A stretch of DNA of 64,000 bases from DATLNM01 sp035536775 (GTDB taxonomy: Bacteria > Actinomycetota > CADDZG01 > WHSQ01). The position numbers were made by a program, and so were the translations under genes. Below the pieces are notes generated by a model. The model did not search any database, was not told where the DNA came from, and saw only the letters and a list, made by a program, of their open reading frames with translations. The stretch spans positions 62,001 through 126,000 of the forward strand of contig DATLNM010000054.1 of the NCBI GenBank assembly GCA_035536775.1, read 5' to 3'. Positions 32,822-41,497 of this stretch are shown in pieces (position 1 is the first letter of the stretch; each line of letters opens with the position of its first letter).

Positions 32822-34443
32822 ACCGTGCGGTCGTCATCGGACTCGACGGTGCCGCGTGGCATCTCCTTCAGCCCCTCATGGAGAAAGGCGTGATGCCTCG
32901 TCTCGCGCGCCTGCGTGCTGAAGGCGCGGACGGCATCCTGCGATCGACCGTTCCCACCTATACGCCTCCCGCGTGGACATCCGCGTTCACAGGCGTGAAC
33001 CCCGGCCGTCATGGGATCTACGGGTTCATCGCCGGGCACGCGCAACATCGATCGCCGCAGCTCGTCCACTCGGGTCTCATCAAAGCGCCTGCGATCTGGC
33101 GGATGGCCAACGAGCAGGGCGCACGCGCCGGCATATACAACGTACCGATCACGTTTCCGCCGCGGCCGATCGACGGCTGGATGGTCTCGGGGATGATGAC
33201 GCCCGGATACGACGCGCATCGATCGGGGTTCGCATCTTGGGACCGAGGCTCGAACGCCGACGATCTCGAGCGGCGCATCCTCGAGTGGGCACCGGACTAC
33301 GTACTCGACCTGCATGCCAACTACGAGACCGACTGGCGCGACGCTGCACTCGCAGAGAGAGCGATCGCGTCGCTTCGTCAGCGTCACCGTGTGCTAAGTG
33401 AGCTTCTCGAGCTCGACCCGCCCGATGTCATATTCAGCGTCCTGGAAACCCCCGACCGGCTGCAACACGTCTACTACCGGTACATCGACCCCGCCGACGA
33501 CATGTATGGCTCGCCTGGGGCGATGGCGGTGCGAGGGGCGCTCGAGAGATGCTTCAAGGCTATCGATGACATCGTGGGGCTCCTCCACGACTACGCGGGC
33601 GAGGACGGCGGGGTCCTCGTTTGTTCCGACCATGGATTCACCGCATGGGAAGTGAGCGTGCATCTCAATGCCCTGCTCGAGCGATGGGGCTACCTCAAGT
33701 TGAAGGGCGCCGGAAAGTTGATGCAGTCGGGTGTTGCGCGGGCACTCGTCCCGGTGGCCAAGAAGGTGCTCCCGAGGAAGGTGGCTCGCGACGCCAAGGG
33801 CGCGACCTTCGCGGCGATCGACTGGGCCGCGACCCGGGCGTTCGCATCACCGATCCCTCAGCAAGGGATCTTCGTCAACCTCAAAGGACGCGACGAGTTC
33901 GGAACGGTTGAAGCGTCGGATCTTGGGTCGATAAAGGATGAGATCGCACAGCGGTTCATCGATCTCGCGGGACCCGACGGCGCGCCGGTGACCGACAAGG
34001 TGTACCGCTCCGAGGAGGTCTTCCAGGGCGACGCCGTCGACGGCGCGCCCGACCTCCTCCCCGTGCTGCGCGACCATCGCTTCGAGCTCGACGATGAGCT
34101 CTTCCACCGCGAGCCGTACACCGATGTCAGCCATCTCCCGCGCGGCGTGCATCATCCGGACGGCATCATCGTCGTGGCCGGCACCGGAGTCGACGCCGAC
34201 GGCGCCGTCGAGGGCAGCGTCATGGATGTCACCCCAACGCTCCTGTATCAGGCGGGCCTCGACGTCCCAGACGGCCTCGACGGGAGCGTCTTGACGAACG
34301 CGTTCACACGCGATCGCCTCGAGCAGAACCCACTGCGGATCGGGAGCCGCGTTGACGCGGAGCGCGGTGACGAGGCATCTCCATACAGCGCGGACGAAGA
34401 GGCCCTCATCGAGGAATCGCTCCGCGGCCTCGGATATCTGTGA
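32818..34443 (+). CDS. alkaline phosphatase superfamily phosphodiesterase (type I PDE/NPP-like), copy A
   Basis: A 541-residue AP-superfamily hydrolase in normal order. Asp10 (IGLDG) and Thr49 (TYTPPAW, the nucleophile) are followed by NPGRHGIYGF; the metal Asp is in ETPDRLQHVYY, Asp-His in CSDHG, and the last His in RGVHHPDG. No signal peptide or membrane helix is visible, so it may act in the cytosol or be exported unusually. NPP-like members cleave nucleotide or lipid phosphodiesters; here a CDP-alcohol, polyprenyl or glycerophospho substrate is plausible. The tail SPYSADEEALIEESLRGLGYL is nearly identical to that of the paralogue at 39875-41497. ATG overlaps the previous stop, and the next gene overlaps its own stop. 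Confidence 0.85.
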   Translation: MNRAVVIGLDGAAWHLLQPLMEKGVMPRLARLRAEGADGILRSTVPTYTPPAWTSAFTGVNPGRHGIYGFIAGHAQHRSPQLVHSGLIKAPAIWRMANEQGARAGIYNVPITFPPRPIDGWMVSGMMTPGYDAHRSGFASWDRGSNADDLERRILEWAPDYVLDLHANYETDWRDAALAERAIASLRQRHRVLSELLELDPPDVIFSVLETPDRLQHVYYRYIDPADDMYGSPGAMAVRGALERCFKAIDDIVGLLHDYAGEDGGVLVCSDHGFTAWEVSVHLNALLERWGYLKLKGAGKLMQSGVARALVPVAKKVLPRKVARDAKGATFAAIDWAATRAFASPIPQQGIFVNLKGRDEFGTVEASDLGSIKDEIAQRFIDLAGPDGAPVTDKVYRSEEVFQGDAVDGAPDLLPVLRDHRFELDDELFHREPYTDVSHLPRGVHHPDGIIVVAGTGVDADGAVEGSVMDVTPTLLYQAGLDVPDGLDGSVLTNAFTRDRLEQNPLRIGSRVDAERGDEASPYSADEEALIEESLRGLGYL

Positions 34444-35906
34444 TGGCGACGACCAAAGAGCGGCCCATCGAAACACCTGTCCCCACTCCCATCAAAAGAG
34501 CGATGGGCCAAAGAAGTGCACGGCGTATCGCATTGCGGGTTGTGGCCGATGCGATCGCGGTCTCGTCCGCCCTGTTCACCGCGTCGATCGTCCGCTTCGA
34601 GATCATGTCCGGCGCGCCGGCTCAAGGACTCGACTACACCCTCGTCACGGTGCTCGCCACGCCGGCATGGCTGACGCTGTTCTGGCTCTATGGGCTGTAC
34701 GAGCCGCGCCAGGTCCTCGGTCCTGTCAACGAGTTCAAACAGGTCTTCCACGGAGTCTTCGCCGGGTTCGGGACGATCCTCATCGCGGACTCCGTCCTGA
34801 AGCTCGACCTTGCACGGAGTTGGGCGCTCGTAGCAATGGCGACCGGCTTCGTGTTCGTCGGAGCCGAACGCCTTCTTGTCCGCAAGACGCTGCACTTCCT
34901 CCGGCGGCGCGGCGGAGACCCCACGCGAGCGCTCGTGCTGGGCGCGAACAGCGAGGCGCGCAGTGTCGCCAGGACGCTCGAGAGGGAAGCGTGGCTCGGG
35001 TATCGGATCCTTGGGTTCGTCGACGACGAGGTGCCTGTCGGGCAGGAGGTAGGGGACGGACATGTGGTGCTGGGAACGACGGCTGACCTCAAGCGGCTCA
35101 TCGACGACCACGACGCCACCCTCGTGCTGATCGCGGCTACCGCCGTGGATGCCAATCACATCAACCGTCTCTTGTGGGACCTTCAAGATGTCGAGATCGA
35201 CCTGCAGGTGACCTCAGGCACGATCGATGTCATGGCATCGCGCATGATCGTGCAGTCGGTCGCGGGCGTCCCCCTCCTCTATGTCCGTCGCACGGGGATC
35301 AACAAGACCCAGCGACTGGCGAAACGAACGATGGACATCGTTGGATCTCTGTTCGGACTCATCTTGCTGGCCCCGGCGCTGGCCGCCATCGCGCTGTGGA
35401 TCAAGCGCGATTCGGAGGGCGGAGCTTTCTTCAAACAGACGCGCGTCGGCCACGATGGACGTCACTTCGAATGCGTGAAGTTCCGCACGATGGTGCACAA
35501 CGCCGAGGAGATGCGTGCCGAGCTCGAGCACCTCTCAGAGGGTCCCGGGTTGCTGTTCAAGCTGAAGGACGATCCGCGCGTCACCCGCGCCGGCAAGAGC
35601 CTTCGCCGCTATTCGCTCGATGAACTGCCCCAACTGTGGAACGTGCTGCGCGGAGAGATGAGCCTCGTCGGTCCGCGCCCGCCTATCCCAAGCGAGGTCG
35701 CGCAGTACGACGACTGGGTGCGTAATCGGTTGAAAGTGCCTCCCGGGATGACCGGATTGTGGCAAGTAAGTGGCCGCACCGAGACGACGTTCTCGGACTA
35801 CGTGCGTTACGACCTCTTCTACATCCAGAACTGGTCGCTGTCGCTCGACCTGTGGATCCTCTGGAGGACATTCCGGGCGGTGTTGTCCGCCGAAGGGGCC
35901 CACTAG
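34443..35906 (+). CDS. polyprenyl-phosphate sugar-1-phosphate transferase (WbaP/WcaJ type)
   Basis: A 487-residue initiating glycosyltransferase for an exopolysaccharide or wall glycan. It has four to five N-terminal membrane helices, a central CoA-binding-like Rossmann domain (LVLGANSEARSVARTLE), another membrane segment and the C-terminal bacterial sugar transferase domain with KRTMDIVGS, KFRTMVHNAEEM, RRYSLDELPQLWNVLRGEMS, LVGPRPP and PGMTGLWQVSGR. It would transfer a sugar-1-phosphate to undecaprenyl phosphate at the membrane. ATG 34443 sits on the end of the previous stop; a GTG just before it is the alternative. Last gene of the operon; hairpins follow. Confidence 0.92.
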   Translation: MATTKERPIETPVPTPIKRAMGQRSARRIALRVVADAIAVSSALFTASIVRFEIMSGAPAQGLDYTLVTVLATPAWLTLFWLYGLYEPRQVLGPVNEFKQVFHGVFAGFGTILIADSVLKLDLARSWALVAMATGFVFVGAERLLVRKTLHFLRRRGGDPTRALVLGANSEARSVARTLEREAWLGYRILGFVDDEVPVGQEVGDGHVVLGTTADLKRLIDDHDATLVLIAATAVDANHINRLLWDLQDVEIDLQVTSGTIDVMASRMIVQSVAGVPLLYVRRTGINKTQRLAKRTMDIVGSLFGLILLAPALAAIALWIKRDSEGGAFFKQTRVGHDGRHFECVKFRTMVHNAEEMRAELEHLSEGPGLLFKLKDDPRVTRAGKSLRRYSLDELPQLWNVLRGEMSLVGPRPPIPSEVAQYDDWVRNRLKVPPGMTGLWQVSGRTETTFSDYVRYDLFYIQNWSLSLDLWILWRTFRAVLSAEGAH

Positions 35907-35929
35907 CAACAAGCCGGCAGGATTGTTGC
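35906..35929 (+). terminator. hairpin just after the sugar transferase stop codon
   Basis: GCAACAA (35906-35912) pairs with TTGTTGC (35923-35929) across a GC-rich 10-base loop, starting on the last base of the stop codon. A second hairpin, GGGTGT (35951-35956) / ACACCC (35961-35966) with a CCAA loop, lies 22 bases further. No U-tract follows either, so the terminator call is tentative. Confidence 0.4.
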
Positions 35930-35990
35930 CCCGAGGAGATGAGAAGACGAGGGTGTCCAAACACCCCGCACGAGGAGTACGCTTCTAGCC

Positions 35991-36371
35991 ATGCTTGAAG
36001 AGATCATCGTCATAGTCGACGACGAGCCCGGCACCCTCGCTCAGATAGGTGAGCTCCTCGGACGATCCGAAGTCAACATCGAGACACTGAGTGCATCCAC
36101 TCACAACGGCCATGGCGTCATCCATCTCGTCGTCGATGACGGCGACGACGCCGCCGAGATCCTCGTGCAGAACGGATACAAGGTCGAGCAGACGCGGCCA
36201 GTCTTGACAGCGACCCTCGAGGATCGCCCCGGCGAGCTCGGGAACTACTGCCGCAAGCTCGCACGCGCGGGAATCGCGATCAGCGCGGCCTACGTGGCGC
36301 GCCGAGGCTCGGGCGAGACCGAGCTGATCTTCGCTGTCGACGACGTAGAGACAGCCACGCAGCTGCTCTAG
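35991..36371 (+). CDS. tandem ACT-domain protein
   Basis: A 126-residue cytosolic protein consisting of two ACT-like ligand-binding folds: residues 1-62 (IIVIVDDEPGTLAQIGELLGRSEVNIE) and about 68-126 (VLTATLEDRPGELGNYCRKLARAGIAI). Stand-alone ACT pairs usually sense amino acids and regulate a partner enzyme or act as transcription effectors. No enzyme partner is adjacent. ATG start with a GAGGAG run 13 bases before, slightly far for a ribosome-binding site. Confidence 0.8.
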   Translation: MLEEIIVIVDDEPGTLAQIGELLGRSEVNIETLSASTHNGHGVIHLVVDDGDDAAEILVQNGYKVEQTRPVLTATLEDRPGELGNYCRKLARAGIAISAAYVARRGSGETELIFAVDDVETATQLL

Positions 36372-36454
36372 CGATAGACCCCGTTACAGCCAAGGCCCGG
36401 CGGCGTATCTGATTGCGACAGGGTTCCCAGGCGGCTCGGACCAGGGGGTGGGCG

Positions 36455-37102
36455 ATGGCGGCAAGCTCGACCGCAAAGTTTCCTAGGAGAATCATCGGAG
36501 CGGTCGTCCTCGTGCTCCTCGTTACAAGCATCTCTCCCGCAGGAGCAGCGCCTTTCGTGGGAAAGATCCAGCGCGGCGCCGTCAACTTCAAGGTGAAAGA
36601 CGTTCACGGAGACGTTCTGCGCGTTCAGGTCTACGTCGAGAAGATCGCTCCTCAGGGCGGGGCGGAGGAGACCATCCTGCAGGTCGCGGTCTCCAGGTGT
36701 GTGGACAAAGCCTGTTCGGGCAGCGTCTACGGCAAGAGGCTCGATCCGGGCGAGTTCACGATGACTGATGGCGCGCAGGGTGCCGAGCTCGATACATCCT
36801 TCGGAGGAGCACCACTGCGCGTCACGTGGGCAGACGACTGCAGTATCGCCGTTGCCGGCGCCTGCAAGACGATCGGCGGCGGCCTGACGATCAGCGGCAG
36901 TTCGGTGGAGTCCTCGAATGGCGGCAAGGCATTCGCCGACGTCTCGCTGTTCGGTCTCGAGTGCGGCCACATGGGCGAGATCGAAGAGGTGACGCTGATC
37001 GACGTCGCCGGCTACGGCGGTGCCGGCCAGCAGCCGGCCGAGCCCAAGGGCCCACCCTCCGGCTTTCGGCCGTCGGGCGGCAAGAAGCCACTCTGCCTCT
37101 AG
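36455..37102 (+). CDS. secreted protein of unknown function
   Basis: A 215-residue exported protein with a signal peptide (IIGAVVLVLLVTSISPAGAAP), a predicted beta-rich body with two pairs of Cys (SRCVDKACSG and DDCSIAVAGACKTIG), a GLECG segment and a Pro/Gly-rich C-terminus ending PLCL. I do not recognise the family. ATG 36455 is preferred over the longer open frame because an AGGGGGTGGG run precedes it and the signal peptide starts there. It is convergent with the subtilase gene, with 22 bases between stops. Confidence 0.6.
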   Translation: MAASSTAKFPRRIIGAVVLVLLVTSISPAGAAPFVGKIQRGAVNFKVKDVHGDVLRVQVYVEKIAPQGGAEETILQVAVSRCVDKACSGSVYGKRLDPGEFTMTDGAQGAELDTSFGGAPLRVTWADDCSIAVAGACKTIGGGLTISGSSVESSNGGKAFADVSLFGLECGHMGEIEEVTLIDVAGYGGAGQQPAEPKGPPSGFRPSGGKKPLCL

Positions 37103-37122
37103 CTCTCTACCTCTCTCTACCT
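37103..37122. repeat. 10-bp direct repeat between convergent genes
   Basis: CTCTCTACCT occurs twice in perfect tandem (37103-37112 and 37113-37122) in the 22-base gap between two convergent stops. Probably incidental low-complexity sequence. Confidence 0.5.
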
Positions 37123-37124
37123 CG

Positions 37125-38150
37125 TCAGCACGCCTTTACGGCGCGCAGGGCATTGAGCCTGCCGTAGCCGAAGGTTCCATCACGGCCGTCGGCGCCGAGG
37201 TCGTCGGCCGTCTTGGTGATGCATCTCACGATCTGCTTGTTGTTCATCCCCTCAGCCACAAGCATGGCGGCAACCCCCGCAACCATCGGGGTCGCCATCG
37301 ACGTTCCGGCGTACGCGGCGTAACCGGCCTCTGGGGAGCAGCGGTGCTCAGCGGTTCGAAGGACGGTCGAGAAGATGTCCCCGTCGCACGTCTCCCCGTC
37401 CCCGCCTGGCGCGACAAGGTATGTCTGCTTCATCGAACCATCCTTGTTCGAGAACGATGACAGCGTGTCGCTGCGCGTCGACGAGCCCACGCACAACACC
37501 ATCGGATCGGCCGCGGTCTTGTCGCAGACGTCGACGGAGTCGTTACCCGCGGCAACCACGACTACGGCACCCTTCGAGATAGCGAAGCTGATCGCGTCGT
37601 GGATCGGGCCGAGATCGCCGCCGATGAGCCCGTCGAGAATGCCGATGCCTATCCCGCCACCGAAGCCCAACGACAGATTGACGACGTCTGCTCCGTGTTC
37701 CGCCGCATAACGGATGCCGGCAGCGACTCCCTCGACAGACCCAGAGCCGTCTGCATCGAGAACACGCACCGGCAGGATCTTCGCTCGAGGGGCAACGCCC
37801 GCTATACCGATGCCGTTTCCGGCGACCGCGGCTGCGATACCCGCGACGTGGGTGCCATGGCCGTTCTCGTCCTGGGCGTCGGCATCACCGTCGACCACGT
37901 CTTTGCCCTTGGCGGCGAGGACGTTGCGGGCCAGATCGGGATGTCCGAGATCGACACCGGTGTCGACGATCGCGATGATCGTTCCCTTACCCCGGGACTC
38001 CGCCCACGCGCGAGGCGCTTTGATCCTCGTCAAACCCCACTGGCGGCCCCGGTACTCGTCCCCTCCACCCGAAGTAGCAGTAGCCGGCGCGGACAGCACC
38101 CCGGCCGCGACGAAGCAGGCCATAAGAGGAACGAGGATCCTGCGGGTCAC
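37125..38150 (-). CDS. secreted subtilisin-like (S8) serine protease
   Basis: A 341-residue exported subtilase with an N-terminal signal peptide (LMACFVAAGVLSAPATA) and a short pro-region at most, then the catalytic domain. The triad is Asp63 (IVDTGVD), His98 (NGHGTHVAG) and Ser284 (GTSMATPMVAG), with the oxyanion Asn in AAGNDS. The domain runs to the C-terminus without an extra module. The start is a GTG with a strong AAGGAGGG ribosome-binding site. A hairpin lies just upstream of that site. A larger subtilase is encoded at 60896-63073. Confidence 0.92.
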   Translation of the reverse strand: MTRRILVPLMACFVAAGVLSAPATATSGGGDEYRGRQWGLTRIKAPRAWAESRGKGTIIAIVDTGVDLGHPDLARNVLAAKGKDVVDGDADAQDENGHGTHVAGIAAAVAGNGIGIAGVAPRAKILPVRVLDADGSGSVEGVAAGIRYAAEHGADVVNLSLGFGGGIGIGILDGLIGGDLGPIHDAISFAISKGAVVVVAAGNDSVDVCDKTAADPMVLCVGSSTRSDTLSSFSNKDGSMKQTYLVAPGGDGETCDGDIFSTVLRTAEHRCSPEAGYAAYAGTSMATPMVAGVAAMLVAEGMNNKQIVRCITKTADDLGADGRDGTFGYGRLNALRAVKAC

Positions 38151-38162
38151 GAGCCCTCCTTC

Positions 38163-38183
38163 TGTCCCCGACGAAAGGGGACA
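38163..38183 (-). promoter_or_regulatory. hairpin in the 5' leader of the subtilase gene
   Basis: TGTCCCC (38163-38169) and GGGGACA (38177-38183) form a perfect 7-bp stem around a 7-base loop, ending about 12 bases before the GTG start and next to its ribosome-binding site on the minus strand. It could modulate translation or be a repressor site. The flanking spacer 38184-38275 has an AT-rich stretch (TATAAACCGCAAAAAATAGG on the minus strand) that may contain a promoter. Confidence 0.35.
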
Positions 38184-38275
38184 TCGGCGACGCGGATACA
38201 GCCAGGCGCCGCCCGAGGGCCTGTCACAAGGATAGAACGCAGAAACCGAAGAAAGGTATTCCTATTTTTTGCGGT

Positions 38276-38911
38276 TTATACGTGTTGCGCGTCGCGCTCG
38301 GTCAGGTGGGTCTTGAGCTTGCGCTTGATCCGCTGGAGAGCGTTGTCGACGGACTTCACATGATTGCCGAGCGTCAGGGCTATCTCCTCGTAGGACTTCT
38401 TGTCCATATAGAGGCGCAGCACCTCACTCTCGAGCGACGTGAGCTTCGTTCGCAACGACTCCCGGATGTCGTCGATCTCTTCCGCGCACACAACTAGCTC
38501 CGCGGGGTCAGACAAGCCCGACGACGGCAGAAGGTCGAGCGGGGACCACTCCTCGCCGTTGCTCGACGATTGCACGTCGAGTGATACCGAAGCGTTCAAA
38601 GGTTGGTGCTTCATCCGGTTCGCCATCTTGATGGCGGTGAGGATCTGTCGGGTGATGCAGAGTTCCGCGAACGCGCTGAACGGTGTCTCCTGCGCGGGAT
38701 CGAAGTCGCGGGCGGCTTTGAACAGCCCGATCATGGCCTCTTGGACCAGGTCGTCTTGACCCGCGCCGGCCATGAAGTAGGAGCGCGCCTTCGAGCGGGC
38801 GAGGTTGCGGTAGCGGTTGATCAGCTCTTCGAGATCGCGTTCGCTTCCTTCGCGGGCGCGTTCGAGAAGCTCAACATCCTCTACGACGTCGATCGTCGAC
38901 CTACGCGACAA
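38276..38911 (-). CDS. RNA polymerase sigma-70 family factor, Spo0H/SigH-like
   Basis: A 211-residue alternative sigma factor. Region 2 (LINRYRNLARSKARSYFMAG, DLVQEAMIGLFKAARDFDP, FSAFAELCITRQILTAIK) and region 4 (LTSLESEVLRLYMDKKSYEEIA, HVKSVDNALQRIKRKLKTHL) match the Firmicutes SigH/Spo0H layout as I recall it, including the CITRQI and KSVDNALQR segments. It would direct RNA polymerase to a stress or developmental regulon. The TTG start is preceded by a GGGGGGA run at proper spacing; no in-frame ATG is nearby. No anti-sigma factor gene is adjacent. Confidence 0.88.
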   Translation of the reverse strand: MSRRSTIDVVEDVELLERAREGSERDLEELINRYRNLARSKARSYFMAGAGQDDLVQEAMIGLFKAARDFDPAQETPFSAFAELCITRQILTAIKMANRMKHQPLNASVSLDVQSSSNGEEWSPLDLLPSSGLSDPAELVVCAEEIDDIRESLRTKLTSLESEVLRLYMDKKSYEEIALTLGNHVKSVDNALQRIKRKLKTHLTERDAQHV

Positions 38912-39001
38912 ACCATTCCCCCCGTGCCGACCTGCGATGGATGAGTGACCGCGGTCGCGATCCTGACGGGTACAACACTACAGGTTGGCCGATATTTCCT
39001 C

Positions 39002-39376
39002 CTAGAGGGTCCGAGGCGGGGCATCGGCCCCCGTGAAGCCGAAATACAAGGCAAGCACCGCGGTAGCGAGGTGGAGGAAGTCATCGCCTGAGTTGACGTG
39101 GAGGATCGTGCCTTCATCGAGGATGTTGGCGAACCCCAGCAAGGCAAGCACGCCGAAGAGGCCACCCAGGATGAGACACATCCGGCGTGACAGGTCGATG
39201 CTGCGACTGCCGTACAGGAAGGCCCCGCCTATCAGGGCGTGAGCGATGTTGTGCCATATATCGACGCCGAAGAGCCCGAAGATCTCCCGCTCGCCGCCCA
39301 GGAAGACCATCCCCAGGAGACCGACGGACAGGTAGGTCATGCCGAACACGAGCGAGAAGATCTGGGACGAAGACAT
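39002..39376 (-). CDS. DUF4383 membrane protein, copy 1
   Basis: A 124-residue protein with four predicted membrane helices, matching the small DUF4383 family: FGMTYLSVGLLGM, the IFGLFGVDIWHNIAHALIG block, and a C-terminal LHVNSGDDFLHLATAVLALYFG. No function is established for the family. It is a paralogue of the next gene, 25 bases upstream on the same strand, so the pair is a tandem duplication and probably an operon. Confidence 0.8.
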   Translation of the reverse strand: MSSSQIFSLVFGMTYLSVGLLGMVFLGGEREIFGLFGVDIWHNIAHALIGGAFLYGSRSIDLSRRMCLILGGLFGVLALLGFANILDEGTILHVNSGDDFLHLATAVLALYFGFTGADAPPRTL

Positions 39377-39401
39377 CGGCGAAAGATACCCCCTGGGGGG
39401 T

Positions 39402-39797
39402 CTAGGGGGTCGCTGTTCCCGTTCGACCCCCCGCGGTCCCGAAATACAGGGCGAGGACTGCGGTCACGATGTGAAGGATGTTGTCGGCGCTGTTGATGTG
39501 AAGAACGGTGTCCTCGTCGAGCACGCTTGCGAAACCGAGGATCGCGAGGAGCAGATAGACGATCCCGACAACGAGGTTGATCGTCTTGGCGAGAGCCGGA
39601 GTGCGCGACCCGAACACGAGCAGTCCACCGATGCCGAGGTGAGCGATGTTGTGGAGCATGTCGACGCCGAAGATCCCGAAGATCTCCTGAGGTTCGTCGA
39701 GGTACGCGAAGCCGACAAGCCCGACCAGGATGTAGACGACGCCGAACACCAGCGCGAACAACTGGCCGGGCGTCTTTGCCTCAGTTGCGGTGGCCAT
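39402..39797 (-). CDS. DUF4383 membrane protein, copy 2
   Basis: A 131-residue four-helix DUF4383 protein. It shares IFGIFGVDMLHNIAHLGIGG, the VLDEDTVLHINSADNILHIVTAVLALYFG ending and an FGVVYILVGLVGF first helix with the downstream copy. It is the first gene of the tandem pair; its start has a GGGGAGG run (minus strand) as a ribosome-binding site. Function unknown. Confidence 0.8.
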   Translation of the reverse strand: MATATEAKTPGQLFALVFGVVYILVGLVGFAYLDEPQEIFGIFGVDMLHNIAHLGIGGLLVFGSRTPALAKTINLVVGIVYLLLAILGFASVLDEDTVLHINSADNILHIVTAVLALYFGTAGGRTGTATP

Positions 39798-39874
39798 GGC
39801 CTCCCCTTTCGTGATGGGTGTCCTTGCTCTGTATACCCGGGAGATTCGCAGCTGGGCGGTTTTTGGATTGGACG

Positions 39875-41497
39875 CTACAGATACCCGAGGTTTCTCAGGG
39901 ATTCCTCGATGAGGGCCTCGTCCGCGGCCGAGTAAGGGGATGCCTCGGCGCCGGCCCCCGCGAGAGGCAAGGACATGTCCTCGTCGACAACTACAGGGCG
40001 GCGTTCCAGTAGCTCTTCCGGGAGATAGCGCGCCAGTACTGCGCCGTCCATGCGGGGCACCTTCAGCCCGGCGAGGTACAGCGCGGTGGGCGCCATGTCG
40101 TAGAGGTGGGCCGTCGCGCCGGACTCCGGGGTGATCCCGGGGCCGGCGATCCCAAAGATGCCGTCCATGTGGTGGAACCCGCGCGGTAGCGATGTGTAGT
40201 CGTCGAGGATGCTCGGGGAGTAGAGGCCGTCGGAAAGCTCGTACGAATACGCGCGGCAGACCGGATACAGATCTGGGGCGCCTGATGCCTCCGGCCCCTC
40301 GATCGCGTCCTCACGCCTCAGGACCTTGTCGACTACCGGCTTGCCGTCGTCGGGATCGATGAGCGACGTCAACCGAGCGATGACCTCGTCTCTCACCTCC
40401 TCGTACTCCGACGGTGGAACGATCCCCTGAGGCTCCCTGCCCTCGAGGTTGATGTAGATCCCTTGTTGTGGGATCGGGGCGGAGAACGCCTTCGTCGTGC
40501 TCCAGTCGATCGACGATTGCGCGGCGCCTTTCGCCTTCTGCCATACCGACTTGGGAAGCGCCTTCTTGGCGCGGCGTGCGAGTTTCCGGACACCGGCGGA
40601 GCGCGTCATGGCGCCTGCCCCCGAGATGCCGAGGAGTCCCCATTCCCTCAGCGCCAGGTTGATGTTGACCGTCTTGTGCTTTGGGCCAAAGCCATGGTCC
40701 GACATCGTGAGGACGAAACCGTCGGGCCCCACCCAATCGAGCACATCGCCGATGAACGCATCCATCTCGTCGAAGAACTTCCAAGCGCGCTCGCGGATCG
40801 GCTTGGCTTCGGGTCGGTCGTAGTGCTCGCACGCCGGATCGATGTATTTGTAGTGCACGTGCATGAGGCGATCCGGCGCCTCCAGAACCGCGAACAAGAA
40901 AGGCACGTCCCGGGTCCGAAGGAGATGGGCGAGCGCTGTGCGTTTGCGCGCCAGATTGGCCGAGAGGCGCTCGATGATCTCGGTCGACTTCCAGTCCTCG
41001 TCGTAGTCGACCTCGATATCGATCTCATACCCACCAGAGGCCTTGGAAAGCTCGTCACCGAGCTCCTGAGGCCACGTGAAGCTGTCCGGGGTCTCTCCCC
41101 CACCCTCGGGCGTCAGCATCCCGGAGACCGCCCATCCGTCGACCGCCGGGGGCGGGAAGGTCATCGGTATGTTGAAGAGCCCCATCTGCATCCCCTGGGC
41201 ATTCGCGGCGTTCCAGACGGCCGGCGCGGCGACCCGGTCGAGGCGAACGAGGCCGCGGCTCTCCTGGACGTGCCCGAGGGTGAACCCGAAGATCCCGTGG
41301 CGGCCAGGGTTCACTCCGGTGAATATGGACGTCCACCCCGGCGGCGTGTAGGGAGGGACCGTTGAGGTCAGGACGCCCGAGACGCCGCGGTCGAGCAATG
41401 ACTTGAACCGAGGCATGTGGCCTTCTGCGAAGGCGGGATCGAGGACGTTGAACGTAGCGCCGTCCAACCCCAGCATCGCCACCTTGTTGCTCGTCAT
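39875..41497 (-). CDS. alkaline phosphatase superfamily phosphodiesterase (type I PDE/NPP-like), copy B
   Basis: A 540-residue paralogue of the enzyme at 32818-34443. Asp12 (LGLDGATFN) and Thr51 (PPYTPPGWTS, nucleophile) are followed by NPGRHGIFGF; the metal Asp is in EAPDRLMHVHY, Asp-His in MSDHGFG, and the last His in RGFHHMDG. No signal peptide is apparent. The last 21 residues nearly match copy A (SPYSAADEALIEESLRNLGYL). The open frame continues upstream through the CDP-alcohol transferase gene, but ATG 41497 gives the normal N-terminus and overlaps that gene's stop by 4 bases. It ends the second glycan operon. Confidence 0.85.
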   Translation of the reverse strand: MTSNKVAMLGLDGATFNVLDPAFAEGHMPRFKSLLDRGVSGVLTSTVPPYTPPGWTSIFTGVNPGRHGIFGFTLGHVQESRGLVRLDRVAAPAVWNAANAQGMQMGLFNIPMTFPPPAVDGWAVSGMLTPEGGGETPDSFTWPQELGDELSKASGGYEIDIEVDYDEDWKSTEIIERLSANLARKRTALAHLLRTRDVPFLFAVLEAPDRLMHVHYKYIDPACEHYDRPEAKPIRERAWKFFDEMDAFIGDVLDWVGPDGFVLTMSDHGFGPKHKTVNINLALREWGLLGISGAGAMTRSAGVRKLARRAKKALPKSVWQKAKGAAQSSIDWSTTKAFSAPIPQQGIYINLEGREPQGIVPPSEYEEVRDEVIARLTSLIDPDDGKPVVDKVLRREDAIEGPEASGAPDLYPVCRAYSYELSDGLYSPSILDDYTSLPRGFHHMDGIFGIAGPGITPESGATAHLYDMAPTALYLAGLKVPRMDGAVLARYLPEELLERRPVVVDEDMSLPLAGAGAEASPYSAADEALIEESLRNLGYL

